The translations under genes were made by a program, and so were the position numbers. A model generated the notes under the pieces. That model did no database searches and had not been told where the DNA came from. It saw only the letters and a program-made list of their open reading frames with translations. From assembly GCA_027625095.1 (NCBI GenBank), contig JAQBXN010000013.1:39825-103824 (forward strand): 64,000 nt of DNA, written 5' to 3'. Of the stretch, positions 44,586-53,938 are shown in pieces (position 1 is the stretch's first letter; each line of letters opens with the position of its first letter). This DNA is from Planctomycetota bacterium. GTDB lineage: Bacteria; Planctomycetota; PUPC01; JACPCR01.

Positions 44586-44724
44586 AGTTGGGAGTGCTAC
44601 GATTTGTCGCAGCTTTCATTTAAGGAAAGTGTTCGGAAAGAACAGTAAAGACGAGACACATGAGATTTCTTTTACCTGGAGCGTTGAAAAAGTGGAAGCG
44701 ATAACAAGTCGCAACGCTCCAAAG
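44586..44724. repeat. Family-1 palindromic element, copy C
   Basis: The left half (44587-44616) and the right half (44695-44724), read in reverse, both align with copy A (left reads GTTGGGAGTGCTACGATTTG). The right half in reverse begins CTTTGGAGCGTTGCGACTTG. Between the halves is 78 bp of unique sequence, making this copy longer (139 bp) than the others. The left half still forms a hairpin, GCTACGA-TTTG-TCGCAGC with one mismatch. Confidence 0.65.
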
Positions 44725-44732
44725 GAAGCTAC

Positions 44733-44818
44733 CTGTGGAGTGCTCCGATTTTTCGGAGCTTTCGTTGTCCGATGGGTGCCTGATAGAGAAAGCAGTAACA
44801 GGATTTGCTGCTAACAAA
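44733..44818. repeat. Family-1 palindromic element, copy D
   Basis: This 86-bp copy has nearly the same length as copy A. The left half contains a perfect 7-bp stem GCTCCGA-TTTT-TCGGAGC (44742-44759) inside the conserved GGAGTGC flank. The right half is degenerate but retains the AAAGCAG...CTGCT stem. It adjoins copy C in tandem; together they fill almost the whole gap between the PHP gene and the DUF4175 gene. Confidence 0.6.
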
Positions 44819-44862
44819 CAGCATCCCACCAGCCGTTCTGGCCCTTACATATTCTTTTCAGG

Positions 44863-47800
44863 CTACCGCTCCTCTGACAACACCCTGTAGTACCGCTTGA
44901 CCAGTTCCTGGTATTCTTCAGGAACGAGTTCGCTTCCGGGCTCTTTGATGTCGCGCTTCTGGAGGATGCGTTTGATGCGTTCGAGGATGCTCTCACGAGC
45001 CAGCTGCAAATGCTCTCGGGCTGCGGTCAGGTGGCCTTTGGCCTCTTGAGTTTCCGTTGAGCTCATGGCCTGGCGGGCTTCATTCATCTTGCCTTGAGCC
45101 TGCTGCAAGTCCTGTTGCTCTGAGGACGACTGACTCTGGTTTTGTTGCCGGGACAATTGCTGGCTCAACTTCTCCAGATTTTTCTGCGCCTGCTCAAGTT
45201 TTTCCTGCATCTCCCGAGTTGCTTCAGGGCTCTTGTTCGTTGCCTGCTGCATCTGTTGTTCGGCCCTTTCCAACTCCTTCAAAGTCTCGGTAACTTCGTT
45301 TTTCGCCGCTTGCAGACGTTCCAGCGGAGTGGAGAGATAATCCTTCTTGATGGACTCAAGTTGCTCTTGAATACCGGCCAGCGCTTTAGTGAGCTGCGCG
45401 GCCTTCTCTTGTTTAGCCCTGGCTTCCGAGGGCTGCATCCCTTCTGCGGGTTTTGGTTGAAGACTGTCGGACAGCTCTTTCATTTCCGGCAAGGGACCTT
45501 CTTGCAGACTATCGAGAGTCTTCTTGACTTCCTCGCCAACCCAAGGCTCGACGCGCCGGGCGATTTTGCTGAGCGTCTCCATGGTCGAAGCCAATTCGCC
45601 GGCGCGTTCGACCGCCTCTTTCTGGGCATCTGCCAGAGACTTCTGCTGCCACTGCGGAACGCGCCCGCCCTTTGGGGAATCTTCGGCGGCAGAGCGGAGA
45701 CTGTCCTCGCTCCGGCGCTGCTGCTCGGCCGTGGCTTTGGCCTGGTCGGCGGCCTTCGCCAGACGTTTGCCAAGTGAACGGTCTCTTGCGAGGCGAAGAT
45801 TCTCTGCGGCGGACTCCACCTGCCTCAGCGCTTCCTCGCCATGGAACTTTGATTCTTCGGCATTCTTCTGGGCGAGTGAATTCTGGTTCTGTTGCATCTC
45901 TTTCGCTGCCGCGTTGAACGCATCCCTGGTTTCCTTGTCGAGCCCGGCATCGGTGAGCGTATTCATTTTTTCCGTCTGCTGAGAGAGCTGACGGGCCTGG
46001 CCGGCGAGGGCGGTCTGTTCCTGGTTTAAGGCATCCGGCTCCGACTGGCCGCGCATGGCCTGAGTGTTGAGCTTGCGTTGACCCTCGGCGAGTTGCTCAG
46101 TTTTTTCGAGCATCTTGCGAAGCTTTTCATCGTCCTCCATCTTGGCTTGGGCTACCGCCTCATCGAGCTGTGAACGGAGTCCCATAAGTCCCTTGCGTGC
46201 TTCCTCCTGGTGGGGGACGGCTACACTGGGTTTGCCGCTTTCCAGGTTTTCCGCAGCCTTTTCCAATGCCTTGGCGATAGACCCGGTCTTGATTTCCTCG
46301 GCCGCTTTGGAAAGCGCTTCCTGATCCTTGGTGCGATTCGCCTCGGCCGCACGCTCGGCCAGTTCCTGAAGCTCGCTGCCCAGCGAACGGGCGTCTTTCT
46401 CCAGTTCCTTCTGTTCTTTGGCAAGTTGCCGAGTGCCCGGCCCGCTCTGCTGTTGTTGCTCCTGATTCTGCTTTTCCATGTCTTCAGGTGTCATGGTGGG
46501 AGCTGAGCCGCTGCCTTGCTGCTGGTCTGAAGGCTGCTGCCCGACCTGAGCCGGACTGCTCTGCTGAGCCTGATCTTTGGACTGCTGCTGTCCTCCCGCC
46601 GCCTGTTGGGGATCCTTCGACTGCGGTTCGCCTTGGCCATGCTGCGCGGAAGACGCCTGCTGCTGTGACGTGCTCTGCTGTCCCGGCGTATTTGCCTGCG
46701 CGCCCTGCTGCGACTTTGAAGACTCCTTGCCCTGCTGTTGCCCTTGCTGTTGCCCTTGCTGCTGCTCACCTTGCTGCTGCTCACCTTGCTGCTGCTCACC
46801 TTGCTGCTGCTCACCTTGCTGCTGCTCACCTTGCTGCTGCTCACCTTGCTGCTGCTCACCTTGCTGCTGCTCACCTTGCTGCTGCTCACCTTGCTGCTGC
46901 TCACCTTGCTGCTGCTCACTGGATTTCTGGTTCTTGTTCCCCGATTCCTGCTTTTGCGCCATCTGCTGGGTCTGCCTCTGCAAGTCCTCCTGCCTTTCCG
47001 CCAGTTGTCTCGCCCGCTTTGAGGCGGATTCCATAGCGTCCGACAGATCGCGACGCAGTGCGTTGTGGAGGCTACGTTCCGCATCCTTCATGTTGCGCTC
47101 GGCCTGCTTCGCGTGGTCGAGAGCGTCTTTGTATTTTCGCTGGCTGAGCGAACGCTGAGTCTGGTAGGTCTCCTCGAGAGCCTTCTTCATCTTTTCGGCT
47201 GCGCGCTCAGACATCTGGCGATCCTGTTCGGATTGCTCCTGCATCCTGCGAGCCATGTCGTAAGACTCGTTAAGCGATTCATTGAGCTCGTCTCGAAGCT
47301 CTTCGCGCTTTGTGTATTTCTGCCAGTCATCAGGTTGCTCAGTTTCGTCGCGGACACGTTCCCGCTCTTCCTGCTTGGCGAGCTGCTCGAGCTCACGTTT
47401 GGTCTTTTCCTGGCGCTCCAGCATCTTGGGCATTTCCTTGGCCATCTGCTGCATCTGCTGCTGACGGTTCTGCTGCTGTTGTTTTTTCTGATTCTTCTGC
47501 TGGGAGAGCGCCATCATGGCCGCGGCCTGCCGGCCCTGCTGGTTTTGCATGGACTGAACCAGGCGCCGGGCTTTCGACATCTTGTGGAGCGCCTCTTTGC
47601 CCGCAGTCAGGCCGTCCTTAGTGCTGTTGTACTTGAGATACCAGTTCGCATTCTCGAGCGGTGAGATGGCCTCGCGCAAGGCCTCAACTTCAGGCATCTC
47701 GGTGACACCTTCCGCACGCAGAGATTCTTCCATAGCGTTGGCGAGTTGTTCCACCTGGTTCGAGAGCTGGTGCTCCTTTTGAGCCATATCAGCCAGGGTC

Positions 47801-49476
47801 TTCTTGCTCGCCGCATCGCGTTTGGTGGATTCAATATTGTCGATTCGGAAGGCGTTGGCGACGACTTTGATCTGTTCGCCGATCATCTTTTCCAGATTGG
47901 CCAGGAGCTGCTGTTGAGCCTGACGGCCCTGCTGCTCGCTTTGAAGGCTGTCCTGCTCCGCCAGGCCTTCCTTTTCATAAAAGCGAATGAACTGGAGGAT
48001 CGAGACGCCTTCCTTGGGGCCGTTCACTGTATCGTTGTCGAGTGCATATGCGTAATAGGCAAGGATGGCTCCCTTCGGCAGTGCCATGAGCTCAAAATCC
48101 ATTTCGTACTGGCCGCGGCTCTTTCTGAGAGGCGGGTCGAGATCTTTGACCGTTTCCCGAATTTCCTCTTCGCCGAGGATATAAGTGGCAAGGCCGAACT
48201 CAGTGAGCCCGAAATCGTCTTCTGCCTCCATGCGGATCTTCAACTGCTGATTAATCTCGGCCATCAAGTCCGGGTCGGGCGAAGTGATCTTGATGCGTGG
48301 AGTTTCGTCTTCCATCGCGGTGATCGCGTGCCAGAGGATGTTGGCGTTGGGGCGGCCCTTACGGTCGTAAAGCTTGATGCCGTAGTAATCGTTCTGTTGG
48401 ACCACAAATTCGCCGCGTAGCAGTTGCGGTTCTTTTTGATCGAGACGAAGGATCTCGCCGGACTTGAGCATGAGTTCGCCTTCACGAACAGGGATGTTCG
48501 AGCGGAGTTCAAATTTCACCTGCGTGCCAGCGAGCGCTCGAATGTCGCCGGCCTTGTTCATTTTTACCGGCGCCATACCGGTGTATTCGGGATAAACCAG
48601 CGTGGCGCTCATGTTTTCGACGCTCGGCTCGACAAACACTGAAACATTGAAATGCTGGCTTCTGTGATCCCTGGCTTGTATGAAGTACTCGAAATCCTCT
48701 TTTACGTCGCGGAACGCATAGCCGTAACTTCCTGCTTCAACCTGCCGCATTTCCTCGGCACGCCACTCTTTGCCAAACCCCCGGTAGTGCAAAACGACGC
48801 TGTCCGGACGAAAACCGCTGACCTCGGCCCGGACGTCGATCTTTGTCCTGAACGGCACTTCCTTGTCGCCGGGCGTCACCTTGTCCACGTGGGCAAGCGT
48901 CGGCGGCTCGATATTGGCGAACGGCACGAGGAAGCGAAGCAGTGCCGGTCCAAGCACCGTGGGGGCAAAGGCAAAACCAGCGCTCACCATGATGATGACC
49001 ACGAGCATGGCCACACCAACGCGGCGCGGCCAGGCCCAGTCAACGGCCTGTTCAAAAGATTCTGAACTGACACGCTCGGCGGCCTGTTCAATGAGCCGGT
49101 CCACGATCGGTTTTGAAGAGAACCGCTCGGTCTTCTCATCACTTTCGCCATACTCGATCGAAGTGCTCAAAGATGTTTCCAGACCGGGCTGGACAGCTTC
49201 GACATCTGCGGCGATATCGTGGTCTGTTCTTTCCTTACACAGTGGATTCACGGCAAGTTTCTTGACCGCGAACCAGAGCACTCCGATAGTCAGTGCAAAC
49301 GTGACCAGTCTTCCGCCTATGGGAAATTTAAAGACCAGGTCAAGCGCGGAGTAAGCAATGAAGCAGGCTCCCCAGATTGCGAAGACAGAGAGAATTCCCA
49401 GTAGCAGCCATCGAACCATCTGGAGGCTGCGTGTTTTCTGGACACCGATTACAAGTTCGTTGAGTCGGTCTGACAA
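44863..49476 (-). CDS. DUF4175-type membrane protein with very long Gln-rich coiled coil
   Basis: This 1,537-residue protein has three membrane helices in its first 175 residues (about 22-45, 52-72 and 152-175) and a beta-rich module to about 490 (DUF4175 type, including ATLVYPEYTGMAPV). An extremely long Gln/Glu/Lys/Ala-rich coiled coil then runs to the end. Residues about 853-907 are an E-Q-Q-Q-G tandem repeat, encoded by a 15-bp minisatellite. In PVC genomes this protein usually sits with BatA, DUF58 and MoxR genes, and is presumed to be a structural envelope component. Here it is separated from BatA by about 7.6 kb. It faces 49921-53100 divergently. Confidence 0.82.
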   Translation of the reverse strand: MSDRLNELVIGVQKTRSLQMVRWLLLGILSVFAIWGACFIAYSALDLVFKFPIGGRLVTFALTIGVLWFAVKKLAVNPLCKERTDHDIAADVEAVQPGLETSLSTSIEYGESDEKTERFSSKPIVDRLIEQAAERVSSESFEQAVDWAWPRRVGVAMLVVIIMVSAGFAFAPTVLGPALLRFLVPFANIEPPTLAHVDKVTPGDKEVPFRTKIDVRAEVSGFRPDSVVLHYRGFGKEWRAEEMRQVEAGSYGYAFRDVKEDFEYFIQARDHRSQHFNVSVFVEPSVENMSATLVYPEYTGMAPVKMNKAGDIRALAGTQVKFELRSNIPVREGELMLKSGEILRLDQKEPQLLRGEFVVQQNDYYGIKLYDRKGRPNANILWHAITAMEDETPRIKITSPDPDLMAEINQQLKIRMEAEDDFGLTEFGLATYILGEEEIRETVKDLDPPLRKSRGQYEMDFELMALPKGAILAYYAYALDNDTVNGPKEGVSILQFIRFYEKEGLAEQDSLQSEQQGRQAQQQLLANLEKMIGEQIKVVANAFRIDNIESTKRDAASKKTLADMAQKEHQLSNQVEQLANAMEESLRAEGVTEMPEVEALREAISPLENANWYLKYNSTKDGLTAGKEALHKMSKARRLVQSMQNQQGRQAAAMMALSQQKNQKKQQQQNRQQQMQQMAKEMPKMLERQEKTKRELEQLAKQEERERVRDETEQPDDWQKYTKREELRDELNESLNESYDMARRMQEQSEQDRQMSERAAEKMKKALEETYQTQRSLSQRKYKDALDHAKQAERNMKDAERSLHNALRRDLSDAMESASKRARQLAERQEDLQRQTQQMAQKQESGNKNQKSSEQQQGEQQQGEQQQGEQQQGEQQQGEQQQGEQQQGEQQQGEQQQGEQQQGEQQQGQQQGQQQGKESSKSQQGAQANTPGQQSTSQQQASSAQHGQGEPQSKDPQQAAGGQQQSKDQAQQSSPAQVGQQPSDQQQGSGSAPTMTPEDMEKQNQEQQQQSGPGTRQLAKEQKELEKDARSLGSELQELAERAAEANRTKDQEALSKAAEEIKTGSIAKALEKAAENLESGKPSVAVPHQEEARKGLMGLRSQLDEAVAQAKMEDDEKLRKMLEKTEQLAEGQRKLNTQAMRGQSEPDALNQEQTALAGQARQLSQQTEKMNTLTDAGLDKETRDAFNAAAKEMQQNQNSLAQKNAEESKFHGEEALRQVESAAENLRLARDRSLGKRLAKAADQAKATAEQQRRSEDSLRSAAEDSPKGGRVPQWQQKSLADAQKEAVERAGELASTMETLSKIARRVEPWVGEEVKKTLDSLQEGPLPEMKELSDSLQPKPAEGMQPSEARAKQEKAAQLTKALAGIQEQLESIKKDYLSTPLERLQAAKNEVTETLKELERAEQQMQQATNKSPEATREMQEKLEQAQKNLEKLSQQLSRQQNQSQSSSEQQDLQQAQGKMNEARQAMSSTETQEAKGHLTAAREHLQLARESILERIKRILQKRDIKEPGSELVPEEYQELVKRYYRVLSEER
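46756..46920. repeat. 15-bp coding minisatellite, 11 tandem units
   Basis: The unit TTGCTGCTGCTCACC is repeated 11 times without interruption (165 bp; the last unit ends CACT). On the minus strand it encodes Gly-Glu-Gln-Gln-Gln. The units are almost perfectly identical at DNA level, unlike the surrounding coiled coil, so the array is young or homogenised. Two 12-bp relatives (TTGCTGTTGCCC, 46732-46755) flank it. Confidence 0.95.
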
Positions 49477-49920
49477 AGCTGTCTCCTGTTAAGCCGAGGT
49501 GATGAAGCAGCGGATAATAGCCGAGGGCATCCTTGAGTGCATATCTTTTACATCTAAACAACAGCTCGCTGAGAGACGGGAAAGAGCGATGAGTAATGTG
49601 ATAGGAGGAAGTCCTCTTCGCGGAGGATCGGCAGAGCTAAAATGGATTGTCATGTTACCGAACACCTGCGCGCCTGGTAGCCGCTCACTTCGCCGGCCAG
49701 AGACCAGAGCGTTTCCGGCGATCGCTGAACGTCATTCTTGAATTACTCCTGTGAATGTCAGAAGGTGGAATGGCCATGCCGGATCGTCGAAGCCCTTCCG
49801 AGTCCACGTATGGGAAGCCAACATTCACCGTCAGATGATCGCTCGACCCTTCCCCTCATGTTGCCAAAGCACAAGATCCATTAAGATGCGCGCCTGCCCT
49901 TTCTCCTCCGGTCTTCTCTC
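49477..49920. other. 444-bp divergent intergenic region without a supported gene
   Basis: The gap separates the DUF4175 gene (minus) from the polytopic membrane gene (plus). A short frame at 49589-49741 (about 50 codons) lacks a convincing ribosome-binding site. The only structure noticed is a small stem TCCTC...GAGGA near 49609-49624. Both flanking promoters must be here, but clear boxes were not recognised. Confidence 0.5.
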
Positions 49921-52900
49921 ATGGCCGAGTTCCAGGAAAACCAAATCGATGCTGGGTCAAAGCCTCACTCCTTCCGTGGGCTGACTCTTAATCATTTCAG
50001 TTTCTTCTGTGGCATCGTTCTCTTGGTTTTCGTGACGGTTACAGGCGTGCGCGAGCGGTGGGCGGAACACGATTCTTATCTGAATGAGATCGACAGCAAT
50101 TCATCGAACGCGCGGGCGAACGCGGCCTCGAAGCTGGGCAGGTTTCGCGACCCGAGGGACATTGCAACGCTTCAACTTGCTCTGACAGACAGAAGCTCAA
50201 ACGTACGAAAGAGCGCTGCCAAGGGCCTGCACGCCATCAAGAAGGAACTCGGCCCGTACCACGAATTTCTGTGGCATATAGCGGTGCTGGATGACGAACT
50301 GACTTTCAAAAACGGGAAGGTTGAACTGACGCGTGAGGTCGAGTTCCAGGTATCTTCGTCTTACGAAGATGTGACGGAACTGACACTGTTCGTGCCGGAG
50401 GGTACGGAGCGCATCAAATCGGTTGTGGACGACAATGGCAAAGCACTTCCAAAATCCCTGTTTCAAAAATATCCCCTGAAAAGCCTGCAAGTCAGCGGCA
50501 TTCGCAAGGCTTCAACCGGGAGTGTCAGAAAGATCACAATCAAAGCGGAGTTGGATGACATTTTTGCTCAGTCACCAAACGACAATATGGTGCGGCTTGG
50601 CTACGTGCCGGGCTACCAGATGGTGCCGGTCTGGAGTCATAGATTAAAAATTTGGCTGCCGGAGGCCGTGGAAAGCATTCAACCCCACAAGCTCCTTCAG
50701 CCATATATTAGAAATGGCAAGGTGCAGGCTCTGACCTGGAGTGGGCACTACAGGGATTCCAGAGAGGCGAGGGCGCTCCGCTTTGAAATAGATTTACCAA
50801 AGCCTTCATACATGAAGGAAGCACCGCCCAGGCAGGCAATCGACAAGGCGGTGGAGCTTGCAACCGCAGCGAAAGTGGCTGTCCTGATTTTGCTGCTTGG
50901 GGTGGCCTACCTTGGATGGATTTATGCGCATTACCGGCGGAGCTTTCACCTGAACGCTATCGCTGTTGCCAGCCTGTTCGGGGTGGTAGTTTTCTTTCAA
51001 CCTCTCCTGATGGAAGACTCTTTCTCTTATTACAGCTATGCACGCAGTGCGGTGCTGGATGGAGATTTCAATTTCTCGAACGAGTATCTGCTCCTGAACT
51101 CCAACAACTACTATTGCTACAAAACTCAGGAACTGCCCAGTCCGTCGGGGCCGGCGGTCCTCTGGGCGCCGCTCATCTGGCTGGGCCATCTTGCGGCCCG
51201 CTCTCTCCAGAGCGTGGGCGTTCCAGTTGAGCTTCACGGGTATTCGATACCGTATCTTTTTACCGTGGGCATCGGCGGCTATTTCATGACGCTGGTCAGC
51301 CTGATTGTGAGTTACCGTCTTGCACTCCGATACTCCACGCCGAACGCAGCCCTTGGCGCCACGTTGCTTGTTTGTTTCGGAAGCAATCTGGTGCTGGTTG
51401 CATTTGCATGGACGGGAAGCAGTTTTCAACCGTCGCTGTTTCTGTTTTCGCTCTTCCTTTACTACTGGCATGAGACTGCGTGCCGGCGGCATTGGACGGG
51501 TTGGATTCTGCTGGGTCTGTTCGGGGGACTGCTGGTGCAGGTGCGGTATCAGAACGGGCTGCTTCTGATTCTTCCGTTAGCCGAATCGCTTTATCTCTTG
51601 TGGCAGAAGGTCAGGCCCTGGCAGACTCGTGGAGTATTTGGAATCGTCATTTGCGGCGTTCTATTCCTGTTGGCGGCGGGCCTGGGTTTTGCACCCCAGA
51701 TAGCAATTTTCATGGGAATGCAGAATGAGACGCTTCCCGACTCCTTTCGATTGAAAGACCACGGCAAGTTCGAGGTCGGCAGAATCCCGCAAGCCGTTAC
51801 CGGGATGTTCTGGTATGGCCATTCAAAAGGCGTGGCGAATGGATATTTCAACAGCAGCCCCGTTTTGCTGGCGGCGGCCGTCGGTCTGTTCATGCTGCTG
51901 TTCAAGAGCAATAGAAGAGTAGCGCTGATCTGTCTGGCACTTCTCCTGCAGATTCTCATCACAGCGAGTTACGAAACCTGGTACGGCAAGCTTCTCTATG
52001 TTCCAAGTTTCTATCTGACGACCTGTACGCCCATTTTCGTTCTCGGTCTCGCCCGGTTTCTGTCATGGATGGGTGGCCGGTGGTATGGGATTGCCCTGGG
52101 AGGTGCCGCAATGCTGTTTGCGGTGATTTGGAATCTCTACAACTGTTACCTCCAGCTCGTCTATAAGCAGGTCAGCCCTTACCCCGACAAGCTGCCATTC
52201 CTGGATGGCCTTCATTCACTTTTTTTCCTGCCGCAGGAAAAGTTCACCAACGGGTATGCCCAGATTACCGGACAGTTCGGTTACATTTTGCGCGGCCTGT
52301 CGCACAGCCTGCTAGCGGAGAACGGGATCGAATTCGTTATTTCCACGATGCAGATCCTGATTCTCATACCGCTGATTTTCCTCGCAGTGTTGATGACACA
52401 GTCCTGGTCTGAGAATGCTTCCAAAGCTCGTTCATGCATATATCATGCGTTGGTCTGGATGTTCCTCGGCTGGGCCGCCGTTGACTTTACTTACCAGTCG
52501 GCCAAGGCGACGGATATGAAGTATTCCTATTTTCGTCGTCGGCTTGTTTCGAATCCCGAGTCGCCGAATGTCCTATGGGGGAAAACGGCAATGGCCACCA
52601 CCCGTAAGCCGATAATCCAGAATTTCGATACGGAAACTTTTGGGGTTCACAAGACCGATTTGTTTCTCATCGGTTTTCTGAAGGGCGCAACTCACCTCGA
52701 ACAGGGCTCGGTTTTTGGCAAAATAAAAATCAAGGACAGCGAAGGAAACATCTATGAACAAGATCTCATAGTCGGCAAGCATGCGGCTGATATCGCCTGC
52801 CTGAGCCCGTTTCATCTCTCAAGCGCCAGGCACGGTTATGACAACCTGAAGGTGGTGCATGACTGGCTTCTGCGGGATGAAACCGGCCAGTACTTCTGGG

Positions 52901-53100
52901 GACATGCATGTGCATGCCACTTTTATTTCCCCGAACGCATTCGTCCGCTTCGCATTACCATCACTTTACTGATTGAGGACGCGGAATACGTCTTGACCGG
53001 CATCCGGGCCTTGATGCCGAGTAAAGAGTGGCCAGCGAATTTCCGCTCCCAAGCTATTACGATTAAGAAATCAGACATCAATTACCGGGAACGACTTTAA
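49921..53100 (+). CDS. Polytopic membrane protein, possibly a GT-C-type glycosyltransferase, with N-terminal HEAT-like segment
   Basis: This 1,059-residue protein has one helix near residue 25-42, then a HEAT-like segment (SNARANAASKLGRFRDPRDIATLQLALTDRSSNVRKSAAKGL). A beta-rich extracytoplasmic domain follows to about 300, then about 11 transmembrane helices (320-850) and a C-terminal soluble domain. The first loop of the helical part (QPLLMEDSFSYYSYARSAVLDGDFNFSNEY) carries an acidic pair near the membrane and resembles the catalytic loop of GT-C glycosyltransferases, which use polyprenyl-phosphate donors. No family name was recognised. It overlaps nothing; the epimerase gene starts 3 bp after its stop and is probably cotranscribed. 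Confidence 0.6.
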   Translation: MAEFQENQIDAGSKPHSFRGLTLNHFSFFCGIVLLVFVTVTGVRERWAEHDSYLNEIDSNSSNARANAASKLGRFRDPRDIATLQLALTDRSSNVRKSAAKGLHAIKKELGPYHEFLWHIAVLDDELTFKNGKVELTREVEFQVSSSYEDVTELTLFVPEGTERIKSVVDDNGKALPKSLFQKYPLKSLQVSGIRKASTGSVRKITIKAELDDIFAQSPNDNMVRLGYVPGYQMVPVWSHRLKIWLPEAVESIQPHKLLQPYIRNGKVQALTWSGHYRDSREARALRFEIDLPKPSYMKEAPPRQAIDKAVELATAAKVAVLILLLGVAYLGWIYAHYRRSFHLNAIAVASLFGVVVFFQPLLMEDSFSYYSYARSAVLDGDFNFSNEYLLLNSNNYYCYKTQELPSPSGPAVLWAPLIWLGHLAARSLQSVGVPVELHGYSIPYLFTVGIGGYFMTLVSLIVSYRLALRYSTPNAALGATLLVCFGSNLVLVAFAWTGSSFQPSLFLFSLFLYYWHETACRRHWTGWILLGLFGGLLVQVRYQNGLLLILPLAESLYLLWQKVRPWQTRGVFGIVICGVLFLLAAGLGFAPQIAIFMGMQNETLPDSFRLKDHGKFEVGRIPQAVTGMFWYGHSKGVANGYFNSSPVLLAAAVGLFMLLFKSNRRVALICLALLLQILITASYETWYGKLLYVPSFYLTTCTPIFVLGLARFLSWMGGRWYGIALGGAAMLFAVIWNLYNCYLQLVYKQVSPYPDKLPFLDGLHSLFFLPQEKFTNGYAQITGQFGYILRGLSHSLLAENGIEFVISTMQILILIPLIFLAVLMTQSWSENASKARSCIYHALVWMFLGWAAVDFTYQSAKATDMKYSYFRRRLVSNPESPNVLWGKTAMATTRKPIIQNFDTETFGVHKTDLFLIGFLKGATHLEQGSVFGKIKIKDSEGNIYEQDLIVGKHAADIACLSPFHLSSARHGYDNLKVVHDWLLRDETGQYFWGHACACHFYFPERIRPLRITITLLIEDAEYVLTGIRALMPSKEWPANFRSQAITIKKSDINYRERL

Positions 53101-53103
53101 GCC

Positions 53104-53865
53104 ATGAAGAGAATTCTAATCACCGGAGGCGCCGGAAATCTTGGCCAAAAGGCCGCTGCACACTTGTCAGCAAATTACGGACTAACCCTTATCGACCGGA
53201 GAGAACGCGAAGGAGTCATTGCAGCTGACCTGAGCCGCTGGGGTGAATGGACGAACGAATTCGAGGGTGTCGACACTGTGGTGCACCTCGCTGCGAATCC
53301 GCACCCTGGGGCCTCGTGGGCAGAATTGCTCGAACCCAACGTCGATACAGTAATGAACGTTTATGAAGCGTCCGCCCGGGCCGGAGTCCGCAGGCTGGTG
53401 TTTGCCAGTTCCAATCACGCGATGGGCGGCTACAAGGACAGATGCAAGCCTGGCAAGCTCACGACGGATCTGCCTCCTCTGCCCGGAACACCTGACGTGC
53501 GTAATGGCGTTGAGCAGGTCACTCCCGGTTACGGAACAACCAAACTTATCGGCGAACGACTCGGCAAATGGTATTCAGAGATGCATGGGCTTTCGTTCAT
53601 AGCACTCCGCATCGGCTGGGTGCGCCGAGAAGAAAATCTCGCCGCAGACCTGCCGACCAATCAGGGCGAATGGCTTCCTGAAATGTGGCTATCAAATCGA
53701 GATTTCTGCCAGATCATTGAAAAGTGCATTGAGGCCCCGGATTCTGTCCGGTTTGCCGTACTGAACGCAATGTCCGCCAACAGAGGAATGGCCTGGGATC
53801 TGGAGCACACACGGCGCGTCATCGGTTACCAGCCGATGGACGGACGAGGCTCCGACGCCTGCTGA
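53104..53865 (+). CDS. NAD-dependent epimerase/dehydratase (uronate-dehydrogenase-like SDR)
   Basis: This 253-residue short-chain dehydrogenase of the extended type has the nucleotide motif TGGAGNLG (residues 7-14), a D-VVHLAANPHP loop and the catalytic YGTTK (Tyr-x3-Lys, about 141-145) with Ser in FASSNHAMGGYK. The size, the HLAANPHPGASWAE loop and the SSNHA motif fit the uronate dehydrogenase/epimerase branch. The likely activity is oxidation or epimerisation of a sugar or uronate. It is cotranscribed with the preceding membrane protein (3-bp gap). The C-terminus (DGRGSDAC) is short. Confidence 0.88.
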   Translation: MKRILITGGAGNLGQKAAAHLSANYGLTLIDRREREGVIAADLSRWGEWTNEFEGVDTVVHLAANPHPGASWAELLEPNVDTVMNVYEASARAGVRRLVFASSNHAMGGYKDRCKPGKLTTDLPPLPGTPDVRNGVEQVTPGYGTTKLIGERLGKWYSEMHGLSFIALRIGWVRREENLAADLPTNQGEWLPEMWLSNRDFCQIIEKCIEAPDSVRFAVLNAMSANRGMAWDLEHTRRVIGYQPMDGRGSDAC

Positions 53866-53938
53866 ATACGCCCTATCGACCTCCAACAGAAAAAAGGCTA
53901 AAACAAAAACTCAAAGAATCGCCCACTGGAGACCGCTC

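Noticed and set aside
46491..47084. 197-codon minus-strand frame of repeated SSKVS and a plus-strand Cys-rich frame across the same array
   Set aside because: Both are the 15-bp minisatellite read in other frames of the DUF4175 gene; the Gln/Gly frame is in register with 1,537 codons of coherent protein.
49589..49741. 50-codon frame in the gap before the polytopic membrane gene
   Set aside because: No ribosome-binding site, no signal sequence and no neighbour context support it.
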